Assembly (NCBI GenBank): GCA_021613375.1
Contig: CM038704.1
Location: 31,434,582-31,498,581 of the forward strand
Source: Megaleporinus macrocephalus
Taxonomy: Eukaryota > Chordata > Actinopteri > Characiformes > Anostomidae
Length of the DNA: 64,000 nucleotides
Direction: 5' to 3'
The position numbers and the translations under genes were made by a program. Shown piece by piece: positions 37,081-50,200 of the stretch (position 1 is the stretch's first letter; every line of letters begins with the position of its first letter). A model generated the notes under the pieces. That model was not told where the DNA came from, ran no database searches, and was given only the letters and a program-made list of their open reading frames with translations.

Positions 37081-39500
37081 AGAGTAAATGTCTTGTCTTT
37101 CCACTGTTCCACTTTCTGTTTGTATGTGCAGTTTAGGTAGTGTCTTATTTTTTTGGAATTAGTTTTATAAAAAGTTCGTCACAACAGTCATTTGTCACAA
37201 CAGATCCCTTAACGGCAATGGCAAGAGCAGTAAAATTGGTCTGCATGCAGAGGAGCAGTTTCAAAGTATTTCTTCAGTAGATTTTTATAGGCCTTCATTT
37301 TAATGACGATAAAGGAGAGATTTTGTGGTTAAATTGGGTTTAAAATAAATTGCTCTGAACTTTTACTGAATTGTTCTGAACTACTGAAACCATTGCTGTC
37401 GCTTAATAAAATAAAGCTGTTTAGGGTGATTTGATATAAAATGCTGCATTGTACAGAAACGCACCTACCTAGATTTCTTTACAATGTTGGTTATGAGAAC
37501 CAATGAATATACAGGCATTTTACTTACAATTCAAAACAACCCGTGAACATGGTCTTCTGAGTTCTGAGTCTTATGAGTTTCATGCAATGCTGATAATGGT
37601 AAAACTGTGGACGAATGGATTAAAAAAGGTTTATGCCAAAATCGCACCTCAAATCTATGGTAAACCGGTATGTCAGGGATCAGGCAGCACATTTATAACC
37701 ATGTCATGCAGTAGCTTTCTATAATGTTGTTTTACAGACATTGACTTGTCTGATTCTTATGTAACATGTAAGGCATAACAAAACCCAAAAGATATATATT
37801 TTTAAATGACCACTATTGTATCGTTTTCAACACTACATATACAATTATGAAAACAAATGTAGACTCACTGGTCGTTTTGGATAATAGCAATATTTGTGTT
37901 GAGGATATCATAAACTTTGTTGTTACCACAGTGAAGATCAAAGTCAGCCTACAATAAAGCATATCACTTTAAACTATGCTTGTTTTGTTTGTCTTTGTAG
38001 TCCAATAATACAGAAATTGTTTTAAAAAATCAGTGGCGTTTCTCTTTAATACAGCTTAATAGTGCACGCGCGCACATTCCTACTCTTACTTTGAAATTCA
38101 AAAGTCAACGGTTTAGTGCCAACTGGACATAACTGTCGATATTTACATATTTTAGCTTGTTGTTCTTAGACTTATGCCCTAATAACATTATTTTAATAAC
38201 ACATTAGCTAGTATTACTTTATCGTGACCAAATAACTTCTGTCAACAATAACCTTCCTAGCTAATAGCAGTTTGTTAGTTTAATCAGTCGCCAGCATTTC
38301 ACAGTGAGGCTGGTTAACATCGTTTGGGTCTCTGTGACAGGCAGAGTGGTGATGCGATAGCAAGGAGCGCCGGTGCAGCAAGCGAACCAGAAGTGCACAA
38401 AAAACAGAAGTGAAAGGTGCGTCTCTAAAAAAGACATTTTTTGTAAATTAAAACATATTAAACGAATATTGTTATATCTGGTGACACTGTAGCCGAAACC
38501 TACAAGCCTCCTGGATTTCCATGGAACATTCTGGCTCCGCCCCATATTGTCTCTCAGCAACAAACATGTTAAATAAGTACTTACTACACAGAGGTTTTAA
38601 AGAACATTGAGTCATAAATAATACTGCTAACGTAGCTTATTTTAGAAATGAAAACTAGAACATCTGTAGAGAATGAAGAGCCTTTTGAGAGCCGAACTGT
38701 GAACAGAGTCAATTAATAGGACTTTCTGAAAAGAGCTGGAATGACCATCGCTTTCAGTTTGTAACTTCTTCTTGGCTAGATTGTGTAGTTTTAACTACTA
38801 ACCTGGAAGGCCGGTGTTCTGTCGACATACCAATATTTCATCAATGCTCAAAGAAAAACATGTACCTCCGTTTTGGTCCATTTTTATTTTTCTGCATCAT
38901 TGCATATAGCAGGTTTGAAATTTTCCTGATGAATGGACCAATAGAAATGCTCCAAATTTACTTGAACTTCTGAGTCCATTGACTTACATCTAATGTAAAA
39001 ACGCTCGCGCCTCCAACAGCGAGCCAATAGCGAGTTGCTTTCTGTTTAACACATCGAAATTCTTCGAAAGTGCTGCCTAAGTAAAACATCATGACTACGT
39101 AGATGATCCAACAGTAAAGACCGCATAAATGCTCTCGTTCAAACCTCACATGCTCTGATGAAGATAAGAAAGTAAGGAAACACTCAGCAGTGTGTTCACA
39201 GTGCTGTTAATAAAATTGTAGTACAGTCCAGCAAAAGCAAGAAAATATCTCTTTGGGTATATCTAAAATGACTCCAAGACACTCTGTAGTTATATACAGA
39301 TGGAAAACTGAGCCTTTCCAACCAGAGGCAGTTTTACATTTTAAACATATCTGTCGGAATATTAATTGATTATATAACTGTGGGACATAAATACGTATTT
39401 TAATGAAACGAAGGACGTAGCGTTCGTATTATTCACTTTACGTTAACTTCATTGGTCTAAGACAATGGCCCGTAATTGAGCGTAAGCCTGAAGAAAGACG
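37081..39500. other. Intergenic DNA upstream of the right-hand gene
   Basis: No exon found. 38280-38560 is slightly CpG-richer, with a chance minus-strand frame of 100 codons. Confidence 0.45.
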
Positions 39501-39516
39501 TGGCTTAAGTTTCTTG

Positions 39517-39593
39517 TTCGAATTCACCGTTCCACCTTAAATTGTGCAGCAGTTATTCTGGCGCCTCTTTTAAGGTGGAACGGTGAATTCGAA
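39517..39593. repeat. Perfect 25-bp inverted repeat (hairpin), 27-base loop
   Basis: TTCGAATTCACCGTTCCACC (39517-39536) plus TTAAA to 39541 is exactly complementary to 39569-39593 (..GGTGGAACGGTGAATTCGAA). It lies about 0.3 kb upstream of the CpG-rich first exon. The arms resemble the GGTGGAAC phrase of the repeat near 16.67 kb, so this could be a remnant of a foldback element. Confidence 0.95.
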
Positions 39594-39859
39594 TTAGAAG
39601 TTGACTTCAGAAAGCAAGCAGTTGGGCTTTTTTAGCAAACTGATAGCGAGACTGAGTTTCACGATAAACCCCTAAGGTCATTCACGAAGAGCTGGCAAAA
39701 CCGCATAAACCCTTGTAAACTGTAATATCGCACAGACAGCCATTTTTGTAGTCCATGAAGCGTGCGATGCATGAATCCGCAGACTGGGTGTCTTCTCTGT
39801 AACCCAGCAGTGGTGTGCTATCCTGCCTCTTCAACACATACAGTACAGGCTCACCACAC

Positions 39860-40150
39860 GTGATTCCTTAATCAAAAATCCAGTATGGCGGAATCTGACA
39901 GCGGACGTTGCTATCGCTACTGCACTTCACACGAGGACTGAAGCAGACTGGGCTCTCTCCGCCGAAACAGCCTCCGTCCTCCGCGTTAAGGTGAGCTGCT
40001 ACTTACGTTGACTGATAAATGTTCGGCTCCTGTCTGTATGCTGACTGAAACAGGCGACACCGCAGCAGCGCTACGGCATGTAGTCGGCTGATAGTAACGT
40101 AATGAACACAACTAACTGCGCGGGGTGACGAACCCGAACGGAAAGGAAAG
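39860..40150 (+). promoter_or_regulatory. CpG-rich promoter and non-coding exon 1 of the right-hand gene
   Basis: CpG density rises sharply here against AT-rich flanks. AGTATGGCGGAA (39883-39894) is YY1-like. A strong donor, GCGTTAAG|GTGAGCT, ends exon 1 at 39990. An 18-residue uORF (39885-39941) lies within it. The exact transcription start is unknown, probably about 39850-39900. Confidence 0.6.
39885..39941 (+). CDS. Upstream ORF in exon 1 (18 residues)
   Basis: The ATG is in good context (A at -3, G at +4) and opens MAESDSGRCYRYCTSHED, ending in TGA before the donor at 39990. It would be the first ATG of the transcript if transcription starts upstream of 39885. If so it could lower translation of the main frame that begins in exon 2. 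Transcription starting downstream, or within the YY1-like site, would remove it. Confidence 0.3.
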   Translation: MAESDSGRCYRYCTSHED

Positions 40151-43100
40151 CGACGGGCGAGTTTATTTACTTAGGAAATGGTGGAATCGGGACCAGTCGG
40201 TTTCTCATGAATGGGAAGGAAACGTGAGCCGGCTTCAAATGGAGACTAGCGCGCCTTTTCTTTCTCCGACAACAACATCCACTTACTGAATGGTTTGTTT
40301 TGAGCCGTTGTTGGAGAGGTGGTGCAAAGCCGTGAGGGAATTTCAAATGGAAAAGCCGATGTGTGGTGTATATGTGGCTGGATACGACGGTACCTTTTAC
40401 TAGTATTATGCAATTGTGTGGTTAAGTCACTAATGACCAATGGTATCGGTGGTCTACGGATGGGCGGGTGTTAGACCATGCGTCGACCATTTTTGTGAAT
40501 GAGGTGAAGGAGCTGGAGCTGGGGCTGAACCTAGAGAGAGGCAACACGGCAACGAACGCGCTTCACAGTTCAGCTTCATGTAGCCTTTTACAATGCAGCA
40601 ACGTGCTATGAAAAGATATGCACTACGACACGGTTTTCCTTGCCGCTGTCAGGCAGCAGGCATATACATTTAGTGTAAGCATTTATTACGTCGTGGATAA
40701 AGTTCAAGGTGCCATTTTATTGCATGTGTGCACGAGGTGTACGTAGAGCCAATTGTGATCAGATTCTGCGGTGTTTTTACGTATTGCGTGGACGTATTTT
40801 AGAGTTTTGTATTTGTAGAGTGAGCAGTACGACTAATATAACTCGGCATAAAGTTTATCTGATGCTTTTCTTGAGAAGACCACAGGCCTCATTAACTGAT
40901 CTTCCATATCATGCTATCTGCTTCTAGTGACAGATTAGACAATTATATTGCTTTTTGTAGAAAACTGGGCAGAAGACACTACCGTGTCAACTGAGCAGTG
41001 ATGCAAAATTGTATTGCGCTTGCCTCTCCTTACACGCCACTCAGCCTCTCTTTGCTGTTTGGGGTACAATGGATACAGACATGCATGGCCCCTGAGCTAA
41101 CTCAGTGCCCACACAGGGGACTCATCCTGTCCTGCTAGTGGGCTACGCCCTCCCCTCTCTTCCCCTCCTCTCCCTGCCCTCAGCCCCAGTCCTATCACAG
41201 GAGATTAGCATGGATGGGCTCTGTGACCGACTTTCCCCCGATTTCCTTGGTCTCCCCCTTCTCCTGTTTTAGGTTCCCCCTCCTCCCTTCACTTCTCCCT
41301 TATGCTGTCTCGTCATGGCAGGGAGGCTCCATAAGAATAGACAAAATGCAGGACACTGGAAGCTCAGGCAAGCCACCATTGAATTTGCTATGTAACATTC
41401 CAGTTATATGATTTGGTACAGTTTTTGGCGGTCCACACTCCAGTGTTTAATATCAGTCAGCTTGATACAGTCTGGTAGGCTGTGTTAGACAATAGTAGAA
41501 AACAGAAGAAGAATATTTTTGAACTGTTTAGGAGATGAAGAACATCGATTAGGATATCGATAGGGCAAAGATTATCATAAAAAGATGAAAAGGTTGCAAA
41601 TGCAAACCAGGTAAGAACCAATTGGCCTGTGAATGTCAATCACACTAGCCACAACGCAGTTTTTCATAATGTTACAGAGACAGAATTGTGTGATTTTCCT
41701 GTAAGGGAACTATGTTCCATAATAGTTTGCTTCTAGATATATTATTGAACTTCTATGGGAATAATCAACATATAGATCTATAAGACGTTTAATGATAATT
41801 AGTAGACAGTATGTCTATTGCTGTCCTCCTTGGATGGCACTAAGCTATGAATGTGCATATATATATCATGTACAGTACTGAGAGGTTTCTAGCACTTTGT
41901 CCTTTAAATTCAACTGACTTTTTTTGGTTTGCCATAGCTGATAGCCGCTGATTTTTTTTATTACACAGGTTCCTTGCTCTTTTTTTGGATGTGAAAGCTT
42001 TCAATAAGTGTTTTTTTTCACTTCCAAAAACATTCAAAATGGTCTGGGCAGTTCCTTTTTAATTTTTTTGCAAAATGGAGTCTATGTAGTCCTGAGTCTA
42101 TGAGGCTATGTTGTAGAGTTGTCATATATATACTGTCTGAATTAGAAGTGGGCAATATGACACTATTTTTATGATAAATAATAATAAACTATTTCACTTT
42201 CTGTCACAATATTCTTCTCTTAGCACATAGCACATCATCTGTACTTAAAGAACAGTGACCAACTGCATGTTTTACTACAAAGAAGGCGTAGTTAGGCCTT
42301 CCTAATTGAAATTGCGCAGTTAATTACACATTAAATGTGTAATTAAAATCATGGTATTTCGGTCCTTATTAAACCTAAAAACTCGACATCTCTGTGTATT
42401 TTGTAGGAATGCATGATAATATAAGAATAACATTGTATTTACAGATATTTATAGATGTTTAGATTTGACTAATATTTCAAATAGATATTGAATGAGGAAT
42501 ATCAGTTTTGTCAGTCATGGATTTGGTTTAGTGATGATTTTGACAACAATAACATAGATGAATGCAATAAAGTCATATAGCTATTGAACTGAATTTGTCC
42601 TCATTTATTTACTGACATATTATGTTGTTGTACCATATGGATTTGTGGACTAATAAGCCAGGCAGTGCACATGTACTTATGTTTAAAAAGTCTCATAGCC
42701 TATTTTCTTTTTATTTTAAACATTTAATACAACTTGCACAAATAAATGAAACAGTTTGAATTTATTTCATAGCTTTGCCTGCTATGAAATAACAGACATC
42801 TCAGGAACAGCTAACTTCTTTATTACTCTATAAACACATAAATTAAGTTATTAAAGATTAACAATAACATCTTGTCTTGGGTTTAATAGGTTTTCTATTT
42901 AAACCTAATAAATACATCTCAGATAAATAAATAAACAAATGAAACACTTGGAAGAGCAGATCTCATTTCTCATATTGGTGCCTCCTTATTTTTTTATCTT
43001 TAGTCTGAACTGATACAGGTGAAAGAAGAAGAATTGAAAAAAATAATTTAAAAAATAATTTGTTTTTAATAGGTTGCAAAATGCAATCCAGTTAAGAGCT

Positions 43101-44134
43101 AAATGGCTTGGTTGCTGTTTGCTAGGAAGTACTTAGCATTCTGCAACAATGTCCTACAGACATATAAGATGCACCAGAGTGGTGGAATGTAAAAATGAAG
43201 GAAAAATGAAATGCTTGTGATCTAAAGATTTGTTTAGATTAAATAAGTTATTGTTCATGCAATCCAAGTAGCTCATGCCTCACCTTGCTGCAAAACAATG
43301 ACACAAAACATAATAATAAAGCATATTTAGTGTTTATAAGGCCAGCTGTGGCCCAAGATGGTTCTTACCACTTTGAACCTCAAGAAGCGATGGAGCATGG
43401 AGTCTGTTATGAGTAGCATTGCCTTAAAGGTGTATTCAAACCTCCTTTCAATTATGTTGAAGATCCTCCTCCTGGATAGATCATTTATAGACAGGCAGCC
43501 GACGAAAGAAACAGTAAATGCAACAATGCTTCTGGCAATCAATGTTCTACAGCCAACAAAACAACTCACATAAAGAGAAGCAGAATAAGTTACCACTGGT
43601 GTTGCTTTTCACTGCTGGAGACAGACATTTTTCTTCTAGACTGGTAAGGAAAAGGAGAAAGAGGAAGTGTGAATTTTTCTTGGGGTGTTAACAGGTATTA
43701 GACCTGTATTTATTTATTCATACTCATGAAAATGCATCAATACTAACATACCGATACCAGCTGATACCGTGTGATGTAAGCCACCACACTAATCAAACGA
43801 CTGAAGCTGGTAATGAAGCTGGTAATTACTGACCCCATGGAGGTCAGACATAAAGACCCAGTCACATTAAACATTCCGCTATGGCAGTTTGTTTTCATCA
43901 AGAAATTTACTATGAGACTTCCCCCACATAATCATTTATTGGTTCTTTTTCTCTAACCGAACTACATAAACATAGTATGGTCGCCGCGCTGTCCTACTAT
44001 ATGCATTTCAGGGTGCAGTGTGTTGTTTTGCATGAAATAAATTATTATTATAAGTTGCTTTTCTGATGTTAATGCATTTGACTATATTCTGTTTACTGTA
44101 CAACATTTACTGTATATCTTTATCCATTTTGCAG
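39991..44134 (+). other. Intron 1 of the right-hand gene
   Basis: 4.1 kb between GTGAGCT at 39991 and the acceptor TATCCATTTTGCAG at 44134. The stretch 41030-41340 is unusually C/T-rich with GGGGTACAATGGATACAG and CCCTCCCCTCTCTTCCCC phrases, and may be a conserved regulatory block. No further coding sequence seen. Confidence 0.5.
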
Positions 44135-44259
44135 GTGGATTCCATAAGGAAGTTCTCTTGAGCCTCCAACTAGTGGTCCCTGGTCTTTAAATCCCATCGT
44201 AGTTTAACTGCTCCTGGATCCTACATTCAAAGGGAAAGACTGTTCTTCCATCATTAACA

Positions 44260-47200
44260 ATGACCTCTCATAGTCAAGCAGGTAAGACTGCTGTAAATTT
44301 ACACTTCTTTTGTTCTGCTAGAGTGGATTTACCACTTAGCTTTGGAATACAAATTGACTGCTGTATTGAATAAAAACTTTGGCTTGCTGATGGATTAATA
44401 TATATTTGAAAGAATATATTTCTCTTGAAGATTGTTTTGTGAAAGTGTGCTAATAGCAGTTGTGATACAAGTTAAGGTGAAACTGAAAAAACATCATGCT
44501 GTCTGGCAGCTATGATAACAAGATGGCACACAACTCTTGGTTTATAATTAGACTTGAAACTAGGCCTGCATGATATCTAGTAGAGATGGAAGGATCGACT
44601 GGCCATGTATCAGTATCGGACGATTTTTATTCAAAATATGTGATGGGCGATCGGCCGATATTTCTCCAATTTAGCCGAATTCCTGTATTTCCAGCTAGCA
44701 TTTCATCCAGGAAGAGGAGCCCTGCATGAAACCCCCTCCGGCCAGCTCCCTGCAATTCTTATCTGAACCGCTTGGTGGAAATACATACAGTTTCTTTTTC
44801 GTCAGACTGACTAAAGCAGCGGCTTCGTAAGAACAGTTTACAGCATTCAACGCAGAAAAAAAAAACATCGTCCGTCTGCCAGTTTGTTACCATATGTGAC
44901 TCGTCCAGGGCAGTTTGTAACATCTGTAAAATTTGTAAAATCAGCGTCTCTTGCGGGGGAACTAAGACAAAGACATTTAACACTACATAATCTGATATGG
45001 CACTTCAGAGTACACCACGTGGCTGAATACAGTGAGTATCAGCAAACAGCAGAGCTAGCACGCGCAGCTAGCATAAAACAAATAACCCAGAGAACTATGC
45101 AGACCAGATCTGACCAGTACGAACAGTACAGCAGCAGCAACAGTTAGAGAGCTAATGGAACCACAGCCAAAGTAATTGAGTTTATAGCTCTAGATAAGCA
45201 GCTCTTCTCCACACTATGCCGTTTCTAGTAGGAAATACTTTTCAGATGTCGCTCTTCTAGAGCTGTATCAAGCGGTTTACGCCCACATAGGCCAACTTCT
45301 AATTTTGTTAAAAATATTTCGCTGTTTCACATGAGCTTGTGAAAAATGGTAAAAAACTGTTTCAACCATGTTTCATGACTTGCTTGCACTAATAATTACA
45401 TATAGCCCTGCAGTGGTATATAGCCCCACCCTTGATTGATGAAAGGTGATTGGCGATCAGAATTGGCCTCAGAAACGCTGATCGATCCATCTCTAATATC
45501 TGGAAAATTTTTGGAATAATAATAATACATTTTTAAAGATCAGAAAAACTTTTTCTCTGCGTTAAAGCGAGCTGCTCTAGGGTATTATCCAGCCACTTTA
45601 GCTTGTTTTTTCCTAGTTCCTAGTTTAATACTTATTCTTCTAAAGCACACTACAGTAAACTACAGAATAGACAACATCAGTAAAATATTGGCATTAAAAA
45701 TGCGAAAAAACGCTAATGTATTCTGCTTTAATGCATGCATTGCGTTCTGCAGACAGTGTTTGTATCTATGTGTCAGCCTTTTTAATCCAGGGTCTGTCTA
45801 ATGATATAATGGGTTTTACCATCTAACACTACAGTCAACACCTGCTCCTGGCACTCTTTAGATCCCTAATCAGCTTCCAGTGAAATCAAACAAGCATTAC
45901 GTTGTACCACACTGTTAACTATGTCTGTCCAGCCACAGATATGTTCTTAAGGTCTGGTTCAGACTCAAACTTAAAATCTATACTTAAGGGAGTACTTGGG
46001 GTAAAGTTTTATTAACAGCATTAATAAAGTAAACTACTTAAAAAACACACCAGCTAAAATGAGTTTGTCAACCAGAAATTTGCTGTCTCATCTTGGATAT
46101 TGACCTGTGACAAATTTGTTTGTAAAAATTGACCGGATTGCACACTTGTTATAAACAGTCTCACTAAAAAAATGTAATTACTGTTACTTAAGTTAAAACA
46201 GAAACATATTGTTAAAGGGAAAAGGACTAAGAAGCTGTAAATAAGTATTTTCCATCTCTGTTTTTCACTTTGACCGCTAACATATGGGAGTGATTCAGGG
46301 AAGGTACAGATTTAATGATATGAATAAAGAACTTCAAGGTGATCTGTGTGAAACGTTTTTGAAAGCTAGAAGAAATCCACACTGGTGCACTGCAGTGTTT
46401 AGTCATAACTGATCAGTTTGCTGTCAAAAACGTTCCCACCTTTTTCTCTGTTTACCATTTTCTTTTACATATGTTAAACTTCTTTGAAATAAGGATGTTC
46501 TCTGGCTTACTGAAATCCCATGTGTTGATCTTTCAGCTGATATAGCTGCTTACAAAGTCATAATGAGCAACTTTGTTGATGAGAAGTGTTAATCCAAACC
46601 AAACTGAGTGGACTTACCATTTTATGCTTTTTATGTTGCATTTATTATTGAATAACATCTGGCCAGTTGTCGTGTTTGTCATGTTTACAGGTGTTGCGCA
46701 AGCTGTGTTGTATAAAGGATGGTATATGTAAGATTAATGCTTGTCCCATGTTGCTTCATAATGTTAATGGTGGGGCCTGAAGTCACTGATTTTGAAAATA
46801 GTTACATACATATTTACATACATATAAATATGTAATGCAATGATGTGTATGTAAAACATTTAGACTTATAGAGACTCAACAAAAGCAGTGAGTAACAAAT
46901 GTTCGAGAACCTGTCCTGGAAGTACCAGCATTATTGTGCAGCCGGCTGATTAAATGCAATAGAATGAATAGTAATATCAGACATTTTTTTAAATCTATTT
47001 TTATTTTCTATGCAGATGCACTTATCTACATTATTATACCAGTCAGTGATTCATTCTTTCCATATTGAGTTATTCAAGTCATGTGGTGAAAATTCTTTTC
47101 ACATTGTTATTTATATATTAAAATGTATTTCCAGTTTCATGCAGCTCTAGTCACTTGGTTAAAATTCTTTAAAGTTGATGACAAAAAGAAGTCTGCAACC

Positions 47201-50200
47201 TATAGAGTTTCCTAAATATCTTCACTGGTTAAGCTTTGCTTTGTCAGTAATGCAACCAATTTCCCTTTTCCTGCTTTTAGCCTTTAATGTAAGGAAAATA
47301 CATTCTTATTGGGGTTTTTGTTAGGGGACAGAATTGGCTAATTGTTTTGCTACTAGTTTAAGTGAACCATCAACAATAAAGTAAACATGTTCTAACATAA
47401 AGTCATTAACGCCATGTTTTACAAAATAACTGCCTTAGATTGTACGCAGTTCATTTTTCCTCTCAATTCCCTTCATATTCCTTCACTTTTGTAGATGTTA
47501 ATCTTCATCTGGTCTATACAGAGCAGTTTGTCCTAGAACACTACTTGTTTTTATTAATTGTAGCAAACTGCAATATAGCATTTTTTAGTATTGCGGCTTG
47601 CTATTGGTTTGCATCTTTCAAATTAAAATTGTTTACTACACTGCCAAAATGTTTGTGGACACCCAAACATTATATCCATATGCACTTTTTGACCATTTAA
47701 TTTCATAGGCATGGATGCTGGGCATGAAAATCTAATCCATGAAACTCCTGATAAATTGTTCTTGTGCAGGCGTTGCTTTCAGAGCCCATTTGGAACTTGG
47801 TAGCAAGAGGCATCTAAAAATGTTTTTCTGTATGTTTGAATTTGTAGTCTGAGTCTGTAGAACAACTCAGTTGGCCATACCTTATTTTTTATTGTACCCA
47901 AAATATGATTTAAAGGAATTTGCTGTAGACACATTCTTGAGCACTTGCTAGCAGTAATCTGATAAAATATTCTTATTATTCAGATTATCCACTATCTATC
48001 AGTAGTAATCGGCATCAATCCTGAAAAAAAAACATTGTTCAATCCCTAATAAGCATTCATATTAATGAAACAAACCAAATAAAATAAATAGAGCTGAATC
48101 TATAATTAAGATAAGTGTCTGGTGCTGGGGGAAAATATTGTTGGAAAGGTTATTTTTATTAGATCTTGGCATGTTGAAGTGTTTTTGGGTGACAGCTTTA
48201 ATCAGACTAATTGGGTTAATCCCAGTAAATCCCATCCAGGAACCATGCTCAGAGAGTCAGTGGACACATCAGTTTTTTAATGAACTGTAACGTGACATGG
48301 CTTATATTGAACTCATATAGTACAAAAAAGTATGAGACCGCTTTAAAGGATTGGAAGGTCTTACATCTGTACGCTGGCATACATACATACAAATAGGGAA
48401 CACTTGGTGAATGACCCATTAAAAGTAGTGCACTAAACTTGCCTGCAGTGCACATAATGTTGTGTCTAGCATTCATCTGTTGGGCATAGAGTTATCAAAT
48501 GTTCACTTTATGAGGTCACAAGTTACTAATGTCACCTCAGGTTTGTCTCCTGTTGATGCGATGTCATGTGTGGGCACATATACTGTCAAGCTTCTGAAAG
48601 AAGATGAAAAATGTAAAAATATATGCAATACATATTGCTCTTTTGTTATAATATGAACTCCTGTTAGACGTTTGAAAGAGCATACTCTTTTTGCTTCATT
48701 CATCTGCAACATAGTTAATTTGCATAAAGTTGTGAAAATTTCATCTTGACTTGTTATTGTGTTGCCGTGTCTCTTGTGGCAAAATCATAGCAAAACATTG
48801 CATACAGAAAAGAACTGGATGCCTTTTACTTTGTTGCCTGCTAGTGTTATTGTTAACTTGTTTGTCAAATTGTTTGTTTACCTCCTCTGCAAGTCACAGT
48901 CAACACTTGTCAGCACTGGTTTTATTTTCATGTTTATTCATCTAGGGGGAGGTTGAGGCATTTTTCTTACAGTTTTGCTAATCTTATGACACTCTAAGGT
49001 CATTTTATTCCGATTCTTAGTCTGGCACGGTCTGTGGTGGTTGGCTGTTGTCTGCAGAGTTGATAGTTGGGAGAGAATATTGTGGTATGCAATGGTTGTT
49101 GGTTTTTTGTAGTGTACACTGGTTAGTATATCAGTATAAACAGACTTGTCCAATAGCCAATAAAACTAAGCATGCAAGGGAAGAACTTGTGTGGCAAAGA
49201 TGTTTTATGAGTTTAAAGGAGCAATATGTAAATTCATACTCCATACATTCTCTTCTCTTCCCTCTTTTTTTACCAGTCTGAAGAATCGTTGCAAGATTAG
49301 CATCAAACATCCCTTTAATTGCTGAAAGCTATCTTCAGTAGTGAAAAGTGACTGTTGTTTTGCTGCTGTTTTTTTATTTCCCTTGTTTTCTTAGTTTTTG
49401 AACAACCTTGCTTGTTGACAGCTGACATGCTCGTCAGGAGAGTTACTTGGCAATAACTCTTATTTTAAAAGAAGGAGCTAGTATTGACTAGGTGTTGTTG
49501 CAGCAAGGACTGAGTTGTAAACAAAGCAGAGCTACGCTAACAGTTTTAGCTAGGCTGCATTCTGAGGATGAGCTCACACCTGAGCACAAAGCTGATGTTT
49601 CTTGTAAACTGTTTCCTTAGGTTTTTCAGTAAAGCAGTAAGGACCACAACCGGGGTTTCATGTTGTGTTGTTAACCAATACTGCCTTGCAACACAACACT
49701 GCTAGAGAGAACAAACATAAGGTTAGATGTGTTTTTACAGGTTAGTTGTTCAGTGGATTAGTGTAACTTTTGAACAGTGCACATGTGTTTTGTAATTGGC
49801 CTTTTGGTGAAATTATTTGTTAACTGCATGGAAGAGTCCCAGTGCAGTGGAAACACTCATTAGGCTTCTAGCAGTGTGTAATCTTTATGGTGCTGTGTGC
49901 ATAATGTATTGGATTAGTTCTGTCATCACTCATATCGTAATAATAATAAATATTCCATTTAACGTCTAGCCCTAATTTATGTTCATGACCCTCTCTTAAA
50001 TATGTTTACCTGTTGCTTCTTTTACTGTGTATGTACAAATGGCAAAGAAAACAGCAGCATTTTGTGTCTTCTGCTACTGTAAGAATGTGTGTGTTCATGC
50101 TAGTTTGGTGAGTTCCGTTTGGTTCAACGATAACTTGTTGTGTACTGTGAGATCTCAAATGTGAGATCTCACACTAAGTGTGTGATCAATATTTCAGTAG

